This document shows positions 27,652-35,903 of a stretch of DNA of 64,000 nt, one piece after another. The translations under genes and the position numbers were made by a program. The notes under the pieces were generated by a model. That model did no database searches, was not told the origin of the DNA, and saw nothing but the letters and a program-made list of their open reading frames with translations. The number at the start of each line of letters is the position of its first letter. Position 1 is the stretch's first letter. This stretch comes from Bacteroidales bacterium UBA5833 (GTDB lineage: Bacteria; Bacteroidota; Bacteroidia; Bacteroidales; Lentimicrobiaceae): the NCBI GenBank assembly GCA_002433025.1, contig DJGZ01000063.1:1-64000 (forward strand), written 5' to 3'.

Positions 27652-28368
27652 ATGCACAAAAATCAATATTGTAAACAGCTGTATTGCATAATATTACTTG
27701 CCATTCCGCTGGTTTTTTCGAGTTGCATCAAAGAAGAAAACAACACCTTTAATTACCTCCCGGAAGCCCGCTATACAGTGAATCCGTCAAGGGGAGATTC
27801 CAATACACAGTTTTTCTTTGATGCTTCGGGGGTCTCCGATGCAGAAGACCCTGTAAGTAGTTTGGAGATCTGCTGGGACTGGGATAATGACGGGGTTTAT
27901 GACACTGAATTCACAACAGAAAAGACATCCATCCATCAATATAATTCCACAGGGGTTTATTTCCCGCTGATGCTGGTACGTGATACAAAAGGCATGAAAG
28001 ACTCCATAAGGCATATGATTGTTGTGGTCAGCGACCTGTCGAACCAGCCGCCGTCAATGCCTTCCTATATCACACCGCCAAACTGGCAATCGTGGATGGA
28101 GCCGGAGGTGATTTTCAAGTGGACATGCAGCGATCCCGAAAACGATGAGATAACCTTTGACCTCTGGACCGGCCGCAGCGCTGAGGCCATGTTTCCGGCA
28201 GCAACCGGAATCACGGAATTCAGTATGGAGAACGGACAAAAGGTTTATCAAACCACCCGTGCAGGTTTTGAGCTTAAAAAAACCTACTACTGGCAGATTT
28301 ACGCCCGCGATGTCGCCGGAAATTATACCCCGGGGCACATCTGGCGCTTTACAACCCGCCCTGAGTAA
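27652..28368 (+). CDS. PKD-domain lipoprotein
   Basis: 238 aa. A lipoprotein signal ends in the lipobox FSSC with Cys25 (counting from the ATG at 27652; a TTG six bases earlier is the longest start). Residues about 40-130 form a PKD domain (FFFDASGVSDAEDP, ICWDWDNDGVYDTEF, VRDTKGMKDS). A second, fibronectin-III-like domain follows (about 135-238, VIFKWTCSDPENDEITFDLW, TYYWQIYARD). It is probably attached to the outer membrane and exposed to periplasm or surface. The stop TAA overlaps the ATG of the next gene by one base, so the two are translationally coupled. Confidence 0.86.
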   Translation: MHKNQYCKQLYCIILLAIPLVFSSCIKEENNTFNYLPEARYTVNPSRGDSNTQFFFDASGVSDAEDPVSSLEICWDWDNDGVYDTEFTTEKTSIHQYNSTGVYFPLMLVRDTKGMKDSIRHMIVVVSDLSNQPPSMPSYITPPNWQSWMEPEVIFKWTCSDPENDEITFDLWTGRSAEAMFPAATGITEFSMENGQKVYQTTRAGFELKKTYYWQIYARDVAGNYTPGHIWRFTTRPE

Positions 28369-29702
28369 TGCAAGGAAGAAGATCTTCTGTACTGATCATG
28401 CTGATGCTGCTTCTTGCAGAATACCCCTCTTTTGCCAGCGAATTCACCATCAGTGGTTGCATCGTGGGAACCGGAAACTCCGGAATTTACCTTTACCGCT
28501 TTTACGGTGATCTTGAAATTAAGACCGACTCTGCAAAAACAACTTCCGAAGGATGCTTTACCTTTCACCTCGATGAATCTCAGCCTCCGGGTCAATACCG
28601 CTTAATATTCAATGGCAACCGGTTTCTCGACCTTATTTTCAATCATGGGGATATCCGTTTCTCAACTACGCTGGACCACCTTATAGACAGTATCCGGTTC
28701 ACCGTTTCTGAAGAAAACGACCTGTACTACAGATATCTTAAATTCAGGTCAAAAAGCAGATACCGTATCCGGCAACTGCAAAAGCAACTTCAGTCCTTAC
28801 CTGACGATAACCCACAGTACAGAAGCACAAGACAGGAAATAATGAGCCTGGTGAAGCAGGAGAATGACTTTACCAGCGAACTTCTCAAAGGGCGGGAGAA
28901 TTACTTTGCAGCCAGGCTGATTCACATCGACCGTGAACCTCTGCCTGACCCTGCATGGCCGAAAGAGTTCCGCAACCGTTATGTTTTCAGCCGGTTTCTT
29001 GGCTATCTGGATTATAGCGACACCCTGCTGCTGTATACCAATGCCTTATCAGCCGAAATCATCTCTTACCTCTCTGTGGTTACTGCCCTCTGGCCCGACC
29101 CCGACAGCACAGCGTACGGGTTCAGGCTCGCTGCTTTTAACCTGCTGGCAGCCTCAGGTAATTCGGAGAAAATGCTCAGTTTCATAAAGAGTTATCTTAT
29201 CCGGGGCTTTACCCGTCTGGGCTACATCCGCCTGGCCGAAGAACTTGACACCATAAGTTACAGAGACGATTGCTTTGCCGGAGCATTCACGCCATTTACC
29301 TCATCGGATAAAGAAATGCTGACCGGAAAAAAATTTCCTGTCTTCAGCAAGATTAAAGGATGCATGAAACAACAAACGGATGGAAATACCGAAGGCTTTC
29401 TTATCATTCTTTCAGTGCCCGGCTGTATATGGGATGAAATATTGAGGCACAACGTTTTACAGTCCCTGAGCATATCTTCCTACAGCAAATACATGGCGGT
29501 TACCATAGCAACTGAAGCTACATCTGTAATCCCTGTCCATGAAACGGAAAATATTTGCATTCCGGGTAAAAAGGAATATGCAAAAATTCATCGTTTCGCA
29601 GGGCGCCATCATGCTCCCCTGCTGATTGTAACGGATTCGGAAGGAACCATTGTAAAGACGGCCGGTTCGTGGGCCGCTCTGATTAAAGTCAGTGAATTAT
29701 AA
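28368..29702 (+). CDS. Secreted DUF4369-like protein with a thioredoxin-like end lacking CxxC
   Basis: 444 aa with a signal peptide (SVLIMLMLLLAEYPSFAS). The first 100 residues (FTISGCIVGTGNSGIYLYRF, DSAKTTSEGCFTFHL) look like the DUF4369 domain that precedes thioredoxin folds in Bacteroidota TlpA-like proteins. The middle is helical. The C-terminal segment (FLIILSVPGCIWDEILRHNV ... APLLIVTDSEGTIVKTAGSW) has the order of a thioredoxin-like domain but only one Cys at the expected active-site position, so redox exchange is doubtful. It is coupled to the PKD lipoprotein upstream and converges with the lutA-like gene, with which it overlaps by six bases. The family assignment is tentative. Confidence 0.8.
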   Translation: MQGRRSSVLIMLMLLLAEYPSFASEFTISGCIVGTGNSGIYLYRFYGDLEIKTDSAKTTSEGCFTFHLDESQPPGQYRLIFNGNRFLDLIFNHGDIRFSTTLDHLIDSIRFTVSEENDLYYRYLKFRSKSRYRIRQLQKQLQSLPDDNPQYRSTRQEIMSLVKQENDFTSELLKGRENYFAARLIHIDREPLPDPAWPKEFRNRYVFSRFLGYLDYSDTLLLYTNALSAEIISYLSVVTALWPDPDSTAYGFRLAAFNLLAASGNSEKMLSFIKSYLIRGFTRLGYIRLAEELDTISYRDDCFAGAFTPFTSSDKEMLTGKKFPVFSKIKGCMKQQTDGNTEGFLIILSVPGCIWDEILRHNVLQSLSISSYSKYMAVTIATEATSVIPVHETENICIPGKKEYAKIHRFAGRHHAPLLIVTDSEGTIVKTAGSWAALIKVSEL

Positions 29703-30422
29703 TTCCCAGCCTGAAGCCAGAATATCCACGATGTGAATGGTTTTAAGCGGAATTTTGTGTTTGCTGATGTACCCCTGCATGTGCATCAGACAGGAACTGT
29801 CGGTGGATACTATATATTCAGCCCCGGTTTTCAGCGCCATTTCTACCTTATGGGCCGCCATAGCTGCAGAAACGGGCTCATTTTTCACGGAAAACATACC
29901 CCCAAATCCGCAACAGGTCTCCTTCTCCTCCATTTCAACCAGTTTAAGCCCGCGCACATGTCTGAGCAGTATTTCCGGCTCATTTTTAAGGCCATATTCA
30001 CGGAGTGCGGCACAGCTGCTATGCCAGGTAACGACATGATTAAAGGTTGCACCGGTATCTTTTACATTCAGAATATTGACAAGAAAATCCGTGATTTCAT
30101 AGATGTTCTTTTTAAGTGCGCGGTATTCATTATGTAAGGCGGAATTGTAAAACATTTCGTCATAATAATTCCTCACCATACCCACACAGGAGGCCGAAGG
30201 GGCTACAACATGGCTGCAATCCTTAAAATCACGGATAAACTTCTCGCCCATAGCCTTTGCATGATCCCAGAACCCGCTGTTGAAGGCAATCTGACCGCAA
30301 CAGGTCTGATTCTTGTTATATCGGACTGTAACTCCTGCCTTTTCAAGCACTTTAACCATGCTGAAACCTGTTTCAGGGTAAAGCTGATCGATAAAGCAGG
30401 GAATAAATATATCCACAACCAT
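29697..30422 (-). CDS. lutA: (Fe-S)-binding protein, LutA/YkgE type
   Basis: 241 aa with two cysteine-rich domains of the CCG family: the first has IPCFIDQLYPETG, TCCGQIAFNSG and APSASCVGMVR; the second has TWHSSCAALREYG, ETCCGFGGMFSVK and STDSSCLMHMQGY. These Cys sets bind an iron-sulfur cofactor in LutA, GlcF and HdrB relatives. In L-lactate oxidation LutA works with LutB and LutC; no lutB is in this window, and a LutC-related LUD protein is 6 kb away, so the complex cannot be assigned from context. It is transcribed divergently from the beta-lactamase gene from a box at 30443-30450. Length matches the family. Confidence 0.88.
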   Translation of the reverse strand: MVVDIFIPCFIDQLYPETGFSMVKVLEKAGVTVRYNKNQTCCGQIAFNSGFWDHAKAMGEKFIRDFKDCSHVVAPSASCVGMVRNYYDEMFYNSALHNEYRALKKNIYEITDFLVNILNVKDTGATFNHVVTWHSSCAALREYGLKNEPEILLRHVRGLKLVEMEEKETCCGFGGMFSVKNEPVSAAMAAHKVEMALKTGAEYIVSTDSSCLMHMQGYISKHKIPLKTIHIVDILASGWEL

Positions 30423-30442
30423 AGTTTAGCGAAAAATTTTAA

Positions 30443-30450
30443 CAAACCTA
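30443..30450 (-). promoter_or_regulatory. -7 box TAGGTTTG for lutA
   Basis: Exact TAnnTTTG on the minus strand (plus strand CAAACCTA), 20 bases before the ATG at 30422. It lies only three bases from the oppositely facing -7 box of the beta-lactamase gene. Confidence 0.55.
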
Positions 30451-30453
30451 CGC

Positions 30454-30461
30454 TATATTTG
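30454..30461 (+). promoter_or_regulatory. -7 box TATATTTG for the class D beta-lactamase
   Basis: Exact TAnnTTTG. The ATG at 30553 is about 90 bases further on, leaving an unusually long leader for this window. The -33 region would fall over the lutA -7 box and start, so the two promoters probably compete. Confidence 0.6.
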
Positions 30462-30471
30462 CGGAAGAAAC

Positions 30472-30494
30472 AACCGGTAAGAAAAAAACCGGTT
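30472..30494 (+). promoter_or_regulatory. Stem-loop at the 5' end of the beta-lactamase leader
   Basis: AACCGGT (30472-30478), a nine-base A-rich loop and ACCGGTT (30488-30494), followed by ACTTTTTCC. It would start within the first bases of the mRNA. The short T-run after it is suggestive of an attenuator, but it may equally serve mRNA stability. Confidence 0.45.
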
Positions 30495-30552
30495 ACTTTT
30501 TCCGATTCCTGAATGCTGTAACTAATGCATTGATAAATTGATAACGAAAGAC

Positions 30553-31368
30553 ATGAAACCTGGTTTTATTTACACCATAATCCTGCTTATCAAACTCCTG
30601 ACCGGGGTGGCAATCAAAGCACAGGAGGCTCCAGCGCCTGATCCTTCATTATGGGATACCATTTTATCGAAACACCAGGTCGAAGGCACCTTCGTATTAT
30701 ATTCAACGGCAAGGGACGAATACTACACATGGAATAAAGAAAGGGCTGAAACCAGGTATCTGCCTGCATCCACTTTTAAAATTCCCAACACCCTGATCGG
30801 GCTTCAGACAGGAGCCATCAAGCGTGCAGATGAAGTTTTCGACTGGAACGGCACAGACTATGGCTATGATGCATGGAACCGCGACCTTAGCATCAGGGAA
30901 GCGTTCAGGTTATCCGCAGTCTGGGTTTATCAGGAAGTTGCCCGCCGTGTCGGCAGGGTGGCAATGGATTCGCTTTTGCAGCTTTGCCGTTACGGGAACA
31001 TGAAGACAGGCCCTCATATCGACCGCTTCTGGCTTGAAGGGGATGTGGCCATCTCGGCCTACGAACAAATTGAATTCCTCCATAAGCTATGGAACCGTCA
31101 ATTGCCATTTGACGTAAATTATCAGCAAATGGTCAAAGAGATCATGCTTGCCGAAACATCAGGAAACAGCAGATTGCATGCAAAGACAGGCTGGGCTGCC
31201 CGTATACAAAAACAAGTAGGGTGGTATGTCGGGTTCGTTGAAACGCCCGGTGACACCTGGATATTTGCACTGAATATCGACATTAAGAAACCTGAAGATG
31301 TAGATGCAAGGATATCTATCAGCAGGCAAATTCTCAATAAAGAAGGAATTTTCCCTTATTTCAAATAA
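30553..31368 (+). CDS. Class D (OXA-type) serine beta-lactamase
   Basis: 271 aa with a signal peptide (GFIYTIILLIKLLTGVAIKA). All class D active-site motifs are present and correctly spaced: STFK at residues 73-76 (nucleophile Ser73, carbamylatable Lys76), SAV at 121-123, YGN at 147-149, WLEG at 160-163 (omega-loop Trp) and KTG at 211-213. The enzyme should be periplasmic and hydrolyse beta-lactams; which drugs cannot be read from the sequence, and BlaR1-type sensor domains are absent. The start at 30553 is preferred over an upstream TTG (30538) because it opens the signal peptide. It is chromosomal in context, between lutA and aroA, with no mobile element nearby. Confidence 0.93.
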   Translation: MKPGFIYTIILLIKLLTGVAIKAQEAPAPDPSLWDTILSKHQVEGTFVLYSTARDEYYTWNKERAETRYLPASTFKIPNTLIGLQTGAIKRADEVFDWNGTDYGYDAWNRDLSIREAFRLSAVWVYQEVARRVGRVAMDSLLQLCRYGNMKTGPHIDRFWLEGDVAISAYEQIEFLHKLWNRQLPFDVNYQQMVKEIMLAETSGNSRLHAKTGWAARIQKQVGWYVGFVETPGDTWIFALNIDIKKPEDVDARISISRQILNKEGIFPYFK

Positions 31369-31369
31369 A

Positions 31370-32602
31370 TCAGCACGACTCCAGGACAAATCCTGCATCT
31401 TTCAGGTGGCCCCAGAATGCAGGATAGGATTTTGAAACCACTTCCGGACAGTCGATGATCAAAGGACCGGACTTTACACTCAACATCGCAAAAGCCATGG
31501 CAATGCGGTGGTCGGCAAAGGAGGAAATCACAGCCGGCTCCTTTCTAACCCTGCCGGGAAGTAACACCATCCGGTCACGTGCAGGTGCTAAGGTACGGTA
31601 TCCCAGACGAGTAAGGCCTTCAAGCATTGCTTCAATGCGGTCACTCTCCTTAATGCGCAGGGTAGAAAGCCCTGTAAATTCAGCTCCGTACCCTCTCCCG
31701 GCACAGGCGGCCGCCATAGCAGGAAACAGATCGGGAGTTTCTGTAAAGTCGATGCAGATTTCCGCTGATCCGCCCGGCTGATGCTGCAGGATGAGCTTAT
31801 CTCCGCTCCAGCGTGAGTTCACCCCGGCATTCCTGAACATATCTGCCACTGCCCGGTCGCCCTGAGCTGAACCGGGCTTCAGGCCTGAAAGTGTGATGTT
31901 GCTCCCGGGCTTCATTGCCGCAAGGGCATACCAGAATGCCGCAGCCGACCAGTCAGCCTCTATGCCGGTATTAACAAGCTGATATTTTCCGGGATGAACA
32001 CGGATGAAAGGCAGGTCTGTCTCAACATTGATGCCATGTTCCCGCATAAGCCCTGTGGTAAGCTGAATATATGGAAATGAAACGGTTTCACCTTCAAGTA
32101 TTATTTCAAGGCCTTGTTTCATGGCGGGAGCAATCATTATAAGGGCTGAGATAAACTGACTGCTTATGGAAGAATCAATCCTGATGCTGCCTCCATTCAA
32201 ACTACCACCGCTTATTTTTACCGGAGGAAATCCCGGGCTGCCCTGATATTCAATATTGACGCCAAGTTTTGTGAGAGCATCCACCAGCGGCCCGACCGGA
32301 CGCAGCAACATACGCGGCGATCCAGTAAGCAGGCGGGTTCCGGGAGTTACCGCCAACAGCGCGGCCATAAACCTGAAAACGGTACCGGCATCGCCTGCAT
32401 CAAATACATTGCTATCGGGCAGTGTAATCAATTGCCGGATCAGAGAATGCATGATTCTTGTGTCATCGCAATCCGGTTCATCACAGTAAATACTGCCATC
32501 TGCAAGAAAACGGATAACCAATAAACGGTTGGCTATACTTTTCGACAGCGGAAGTTTAACCGAAAGTGGCCGGATGACTTCCGGCGGGACAACCCGTAAC
32601 AT
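31370..32602 (-). CDS. aroA: 3-phosphoshikimate 1-carboxyvinyltransferase (EPSP synthase)
   Basis: Sixth step of the shikimate pathway: transfers enolpyruvyl from PEP to shikimate-3-phosphate. 410 aa with LPLSKSIANRLLVIRFLADG (catalytic Lys21), DAGDAGTVFRFMAALLA (the GNAGT-like motif, here with Asp in place of Asn), LTGSPRMLLRPVGPLVDAL, and the C-terminal LRIKESDRIEAMLEGL and DHRIAMAFAMLSV. It is a little shorter than the E. coli enzyme (427 aa), as in other Bacteroidota. It starts 13 bases after aroB on the same strand, so the two form an aroB-aroA operon. Its stop is one base from the end of the convergent beta-lactamase gene. Confidence 0.95.
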   Translation of the reverse strand: MLRVVPPEVIRPLSVKLPLSKSIANRLLVIRFLADGSIYCDEPDCDDTRIMHSLIRQLITLPDSNVFDAGDAGTVFRFMAALLAVTPGTRLLTGSPRMLLRPVGPLVDALTKLGVNIEYQGSPGFPPVKISGGSLNGGSIRIDSSISSQFISALIMIAPAMKQGLEIILEGETVSFPYIQLTTGLMREHGINVETDLPFIRVHPGKYQLVNTGIEADWSAAAFWYALAAMKPGSNITLSGLKPGSAQGDRAVADMFRNAGVNSRWSGDKLILQHQPGGSAEICIDFTETPDLFPAMAAACAGRGYGAEFTGLSTLRIKESDRIEAMLEGLTRLGYRTLAPARDRMVLLPGRVRKEPAVISSFADHRIAMAFAMLSVKSGPLIIDCPEVVSKSYPAFWGHLKDAGFVLESC

Positions 32603-32615
32603 TCATCAAATGAAT

Positions 32616-33716
32616 TTAATCTGTCAGCCGCCCGAAATCGGTGAAACGGAAAAGACTTTCCCGGATAATCGCAGGCTCGCACTGCTGACCTTCCACCGCA
32701 TGCCCTATGTCGCGAAGCAGGGTAAGCATGGTCCGTCCCTTCTGGTTTTTCTTATCGTAATTAGTAATTTCTACCAGTTCATCAATGGCGGTTGTCGGAA
32801 TCTTATAATGGTTGAAGTTCAGCAGGATCTGCCGTACCAGCTCATCACGGCCGGAATGGCTTAATCCGGTAATACGATAAGAAATATACGCTTCACATAT
32901 CATCCCCATCGCGACAGCTTCACCATGGGTAAGCGGTGATTTATCGTTGCGCAATGACCAGGTTTCGAAGGCATGCCCAAGGGTGTGGCCGAAGTTAAGT
33001 AAGCGTCGGGAGCCTTGCTCAAGCGGGTCTCGGTTTACAATTTCCGCTTTAATCCTGATAGCTTCAAGAATATGGTCATCCCAACCGGAAACTACGGCCA
33101 TGGGAATCCTGATCAGCCTTTTCCAGAAGTCGGCATCAGCAATCAGGGCATGCTTCAGCATTTCGGCATAGCCCGACAATAGCTGACGGTGCGGCAAAGT
33201 GCCCAGAAAGCCCGACCAGACATAAACAGCTACAGGAGGCGCAAAGAGACCGATCTGGTTTTTGAGTGAATACAGATCTACCCCGGTTTTTCCTCCCAGC
33301 GAAGCATCAATCATAGACATCAGGGTAGTGGGAATATTTACATATTCCATTCCCCTGTGAAAAACAGATGCCGCAAACCCTCCCAGATCACTCACCATAC
33401 CGCCGCCAAGATTGATAAGCAACGATTTCCTGTTAGCACCGGCAACCGCCATCTGATTCCATACCTGCTCGCAGGTTGCAAGGGTCTTGTGATCCTCTCC
33501 GGCCGGAATTACAATTTTGTATGCCCTTTCCATCTGAGGCACTATACCGGCAAGCAATGGGTAGCAATGTTTGTCAGTATTCTCATCGGCAAGTATAAAA
33601 ATAGATTCCTTGTTCGCGAAAAGCGTTGTCAGGTTGTAACGCAATTCTTCAAGGGCCGGTTGTCCGACATATACCGGACTACCTGCAATCTTAAATGTCT
33701 GCATCTTCTTTGCCAT
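32616..33716 (-). CDS. aroB: 3-dehydroquinate synthase
   Basis: Second step of the shikimate pathway: converts DAHP to 3-dehydroquinate using NAD and a divalent metal. 366 aa with INLGGGMVSDLGGFAASVFH (nucleotide-binding), PTTLMSMIDASLGGKTGVDL, and the metal-binding HTLGHAFE with a further conserved His in LTHGEAVAMG. The frame is open to a TTG at 33734, but the -7 box TATGTTTG (33728-33721) lies inside that extension, so the ATG at 33716 (MAKKMQTFKI) must be the start, leaving almost no leader. It is followed by aroA in the same operon. Confidence 0.95.
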   Translation of the reverse strand: MAKKMQTFKIAGSPVYVGQPALEELRYNLTTLFANKESIFILADENTDKHCYPLLAGIVPQMERAYKIVIPAGEDHKTLATCEQVWNQMAVAGANRKSLLINLGGGMVSDLGGFAASVFHRGMEYVNIPTTLMSMIDASLGGKTGVDLYSLKNQIGLFAPPVAVYVWSGFLGTLPHRQLLSGYAEMLKHALIADADFWKRLIRIPMAVVSGWDDHILEAIRIKAEIVNRDPLEQGSRRLLNFGHTLGHAFETWSLRNDKSPLTHGEAVAMGMICEAYISYRITGLSHSGRDELVRQILLNFNHYKIPTTAIDELVEITNYDKKNQKGRTMLTLLRDIGHAVEGQQCEPAIIRESLFRFTDFGRLTD

Positions 33717-33720
33717 AATG

Positions 33721-33728
33721 CAAACATA
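33721..33728 (-). promoter_or_regulatory. -7 box TATGTTTG directly before aroB
   Basis: Exact TAnnTTTG on the minus strand, separated from the aroB ATG by only four bases. It implies a leaderless aroB-aroA transcript. No clear -33 element. Confidence 0.6.
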
Positions 33729-34043
33729 CAGCAACTTTCCTGAAATTACCAGAAAAAATCACATTTGACTGTTAAAATTCCGGATAACTGAAAGCGTTTC
33801 CTGTATTACATTATTGCGGATTATTTTATCCGTGTCCCATCGTATACTTCCAATTTATCAGGTATGCCAGTATGACAGAAACCAGTATTTTTATAAATTC
33901 ATTATCAACTGGTTAATCTACTGATAATTTTCCAATTCTTAAATCATTGTTGTCCGGGGAAATTATTATAATTTGTCCGGCATGATTTATAGGTGTTGGT
34001 TTCAGAAGATTGTAACAGCATACAACTTACTTTTAAATAATTC

Positions 34044-34170
34044 GCCACTAAGCGATGCACTGAGCCTTTCGAAGTGGCACAAAGGCACCAGGTTGCACAA
34101 AACCTGCCCCGATTTATCAGGATTTATTTTTCTCATTTAGTACTACTTAGTGTCTTCGTGTCTTTGTGGC
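34044..34170. repeat. Imperfect palindromic element (GCCAC...GTGGC)
   Basis: The ends GCCACTAAG and CTTAGTGTCTTCGTGTC/TTTGTGGC are inverted copies, and inside are GGCACAAAGGCACC and a perfect CAGGTT/AACCTG hairpin (34089-34106). The pattern resembles the palindromes at 44323-44366, 46170-46271 and 48147-48218. It lies in the 600-base gap 33735-34341 between divergent aroB and proline dehydrogenase, in which I see no gene. Confidence 0.6.
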
Positions 34171-34304
34171 AAATTCTTCCTGTATTTTATCCGGTGAATG
34201 GTGATTCTTAAATCAGCGCGGGCTTCGCAATATCATAAAATCTGCGGATATTAAAATTTTTAATTTTTTCAGGCTTTCCGGCACTTTTTATCCGGTCAAT
34301 TAAG

Positions 34305-34312
34305 TATTTTTG
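34305..34312 (+). promoter_or_regulatory. -7 box TATTTTTG of the proline dehydrogenase gene
   Basis: Matches TAnnTTTG, 29 bases before the ATG at 34342. No TTG at the expected -33 position; a T-run occupies it. Confidence 0.5.
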
Positions 34313-34341
34313 GAATTCAATATTTCGAAGCTGTCATCAAC

Positions 34342-35514
34342 ATGGAATTGAACTTTAACAATACTGAAACAGCTTTCAGAAGCAAGTCAAACAGGGACCT
34401 CAATCGTGCCCTATGGCTCTTCAGGTCACTGGCCAGCCCCCGGCTGGTCAAAACCGCCACATGGATGACCAATGTGGCACTCAGGCTGAAGTTACCTGTA
34501 AACTGGCTGATCAAACCAACCATCTACCGTCATTTTGTGGGAGGGGAAACCCTTGAAGAATGCGCAGGAACAGTCGCCCGGCATAAAGAATTCGGCGTCG
34601 GCTCTGTTTTGGATTATTCCGTTGAAGGTAGCCACGACGACAAAAGCATTCAGGAAACCCTGCTCGAAACCCTTAAATCGATCAGAAATGCCGCCGGAGA
34701 GTCAGGCATTCCCTTCGCTGTTTTCAAGCCAACCGCTTTCGCTGTCCCCGAATTGTTCGATAATGCAGAACCCGGCCGCCCCCTTGAGGGACAAATGGAA
34801 AATGAGTATTACCGTTTCCGGTCAAGGGTTAACGTACTTTGCAACGAAGCCTTCAAACTTGACGTCCCGCTGATGATTGATGCGGAAGACAGTTGGTACC
34901 AGCACCTCGTTGACGATACAACCGAAGAAATGATGCGTCGCTATAACCGGGAGAAGGCGATTGTTTTCAACACCCTGCAGATGTACCGCCATGACAGGAT
35001 ACAGTTTTTAAAGGACAGCATTGTTAACGCCAGGGAAGGCAACTATTTTCTCGGGGTAAAACTGGTCAGGGGCGCCTATATGGAAAAGGAACGCGAAAGG
35101 GCGAAAGCAAAAGGTTACCCCTCCCCCATCTGCCCTGACAAAGGCGCCACTGATGCCGCGTTCGACGAAGCCCTCAGGATATCACTCGACAACAGCGACA
35201 TCGTCAGCGTGTTCTGCGGCTCGCACAACGAAACCAGCAACCTGCTGATGGCTCAGGAAATCCTGAAAAGAGAACTCCCCCTGAACGACAACCGTTTCTG
35301 GTTTGCTCAACTCTATGGCATGAGCGACCATATCAGCTTTAACCTGGCAAACAGCGGATTCAACGTGGCAAAATATGTGCCTTACGGCCCTGTGAAAAAT
35401 GTAATGCCATACCTTTTCAGAAGGGCCGAAGAAAATACAAGTATTGCCGGACAAACCGGCAGGGAACTGAAGCTTTTGAAAACCGAAATCAGGCGAAGGA
35501 AAAATAACCACTGA
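34342..35514 (+). CDS. Proline dehydrogenase (monofunctional)
   Basis: FAD-dependent oxidation of proline to delta-1-pyrroline-5-carboxylate. 390 aa, the size of a stand-alone PRODH domain. Conserved parts of the (beta/alpha)8 barrel are visible: LDYSVEG near residue 90, LMIDAEDSWYQ, VKLVRGAYMEKERERAKAKG, VFCGSHNETS, QLYGMSDHISFNLA and the C-terminal YLFRRAEENTSI, whose Arg and Glu bind the substrate carboxylate in known structures. No P5C dehydrogenase is nearby, so the second step must be encoded elsewhere. It has its own promoter. Confidence 0.94.
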   Translation: MELNFNNTETAFRSKSNRDLNRALWLFRSLASPRLVKTATWMTNVALRLKLPVNWLIKPTIYRHFVGGETLEECAGTVARHKEFGVGSVLDYSVEGSHDDKSIQETLLETLKSIRNAAGESGIPFAVFKPTAFAVPELFDNAEPGRPLEGQMENEYYRFRSRVNVLCNEAFKLDVPLMIDAEDSWYQHLVDDTTEEMMRRYNREKAIVFNTLQMYRHDRIQFLKDSIVNAREGNYFLGVKLVRGAYMEKERERAKAKGYPSPICPDKGATDAAFDEALRISLDNSDIVSVFCGSHNETSNLLMAQEILKRELPLNDNRFWFAQLYGMSDHISFNLANSGFNVAKYVPYGPVKNVMPYLFRRAEENTSIAGQTGRELKLLKTEIRRRKNNH

Positions 35515-35614
35515 TCTGCATCCGGCCTCACCGGTTCATCCTCTCTTTTCGCTGACCCGCCCATCCATTTTCCGCTTTCACCGATTTCCTGAGTGCCGTT
35601 ACCGGATAACCCCA

Positions 35615-35622
35615 TATTTTTG
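35615..35622 (+). promoter_or_regulatory. -7 box TATTTTTG before a 24-codon ORF
   Basis: Exact TAnnTTTG, 30 bases before the ATG at 35653; no clear -33 element. In the A/T-rich 389-base gap 35515-35903 this could be a chance match. Confidence 0.4.
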
Positions 35623-35652
35623 AGGCTGTAACCAATCATAATACCGGCAGCC

Positions 35653-35727
35653 ATGAAAAAATTCCACACCTTCACGTGCATCGCAATCATTATCGCCATC
35701 GCATTAATAGCTGCTTTCCTGATGTAA
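35653..35727 (+). CDS. Possible 24-residue single-span membrane protein
   Basis: ATG to TAA encodes 24 residues: a short basic N-terminus (MKKFHTF) followed by a hydrophobic stretch of Ile, Ala and Leu long enough for one membrane span. A -7 box lies 30 bases upstream. An eight-base T-run lies about 60 bases downstream, preceded by only a weak hairpin. No family is recognised; such small membrane proteins are often missed. The opposite-strand frame through here looks like noise. Confidence 0.4.
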   Translation: MKKFHTFTCIAIIIAIALIAAFLM

Positions 35728-35903
35728 TATGCACTGAAATTATTTACCTGACAGGCCTTGATTAATCGGGGTTAAACTGCCGTTTTTTTTCAAATACTAA
35801 AAAATTGTTAAACAATCCCCTCCATTACAACAAGCCAGACGATTCCTGCGTTATAGTTGCTGAAACTACTGAAATAACAAGTCTCACCTAAAATTACTGT
35901 GCC

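Noticed and set aside
35382..35699. 105-codon minus-strand frame overlapping the proline dehydrogenase 3' end
   Set aside because: It is antisense to conserved PRODH sequence for much of its length, and its predicted protein has no signal, motif or sensible composition.
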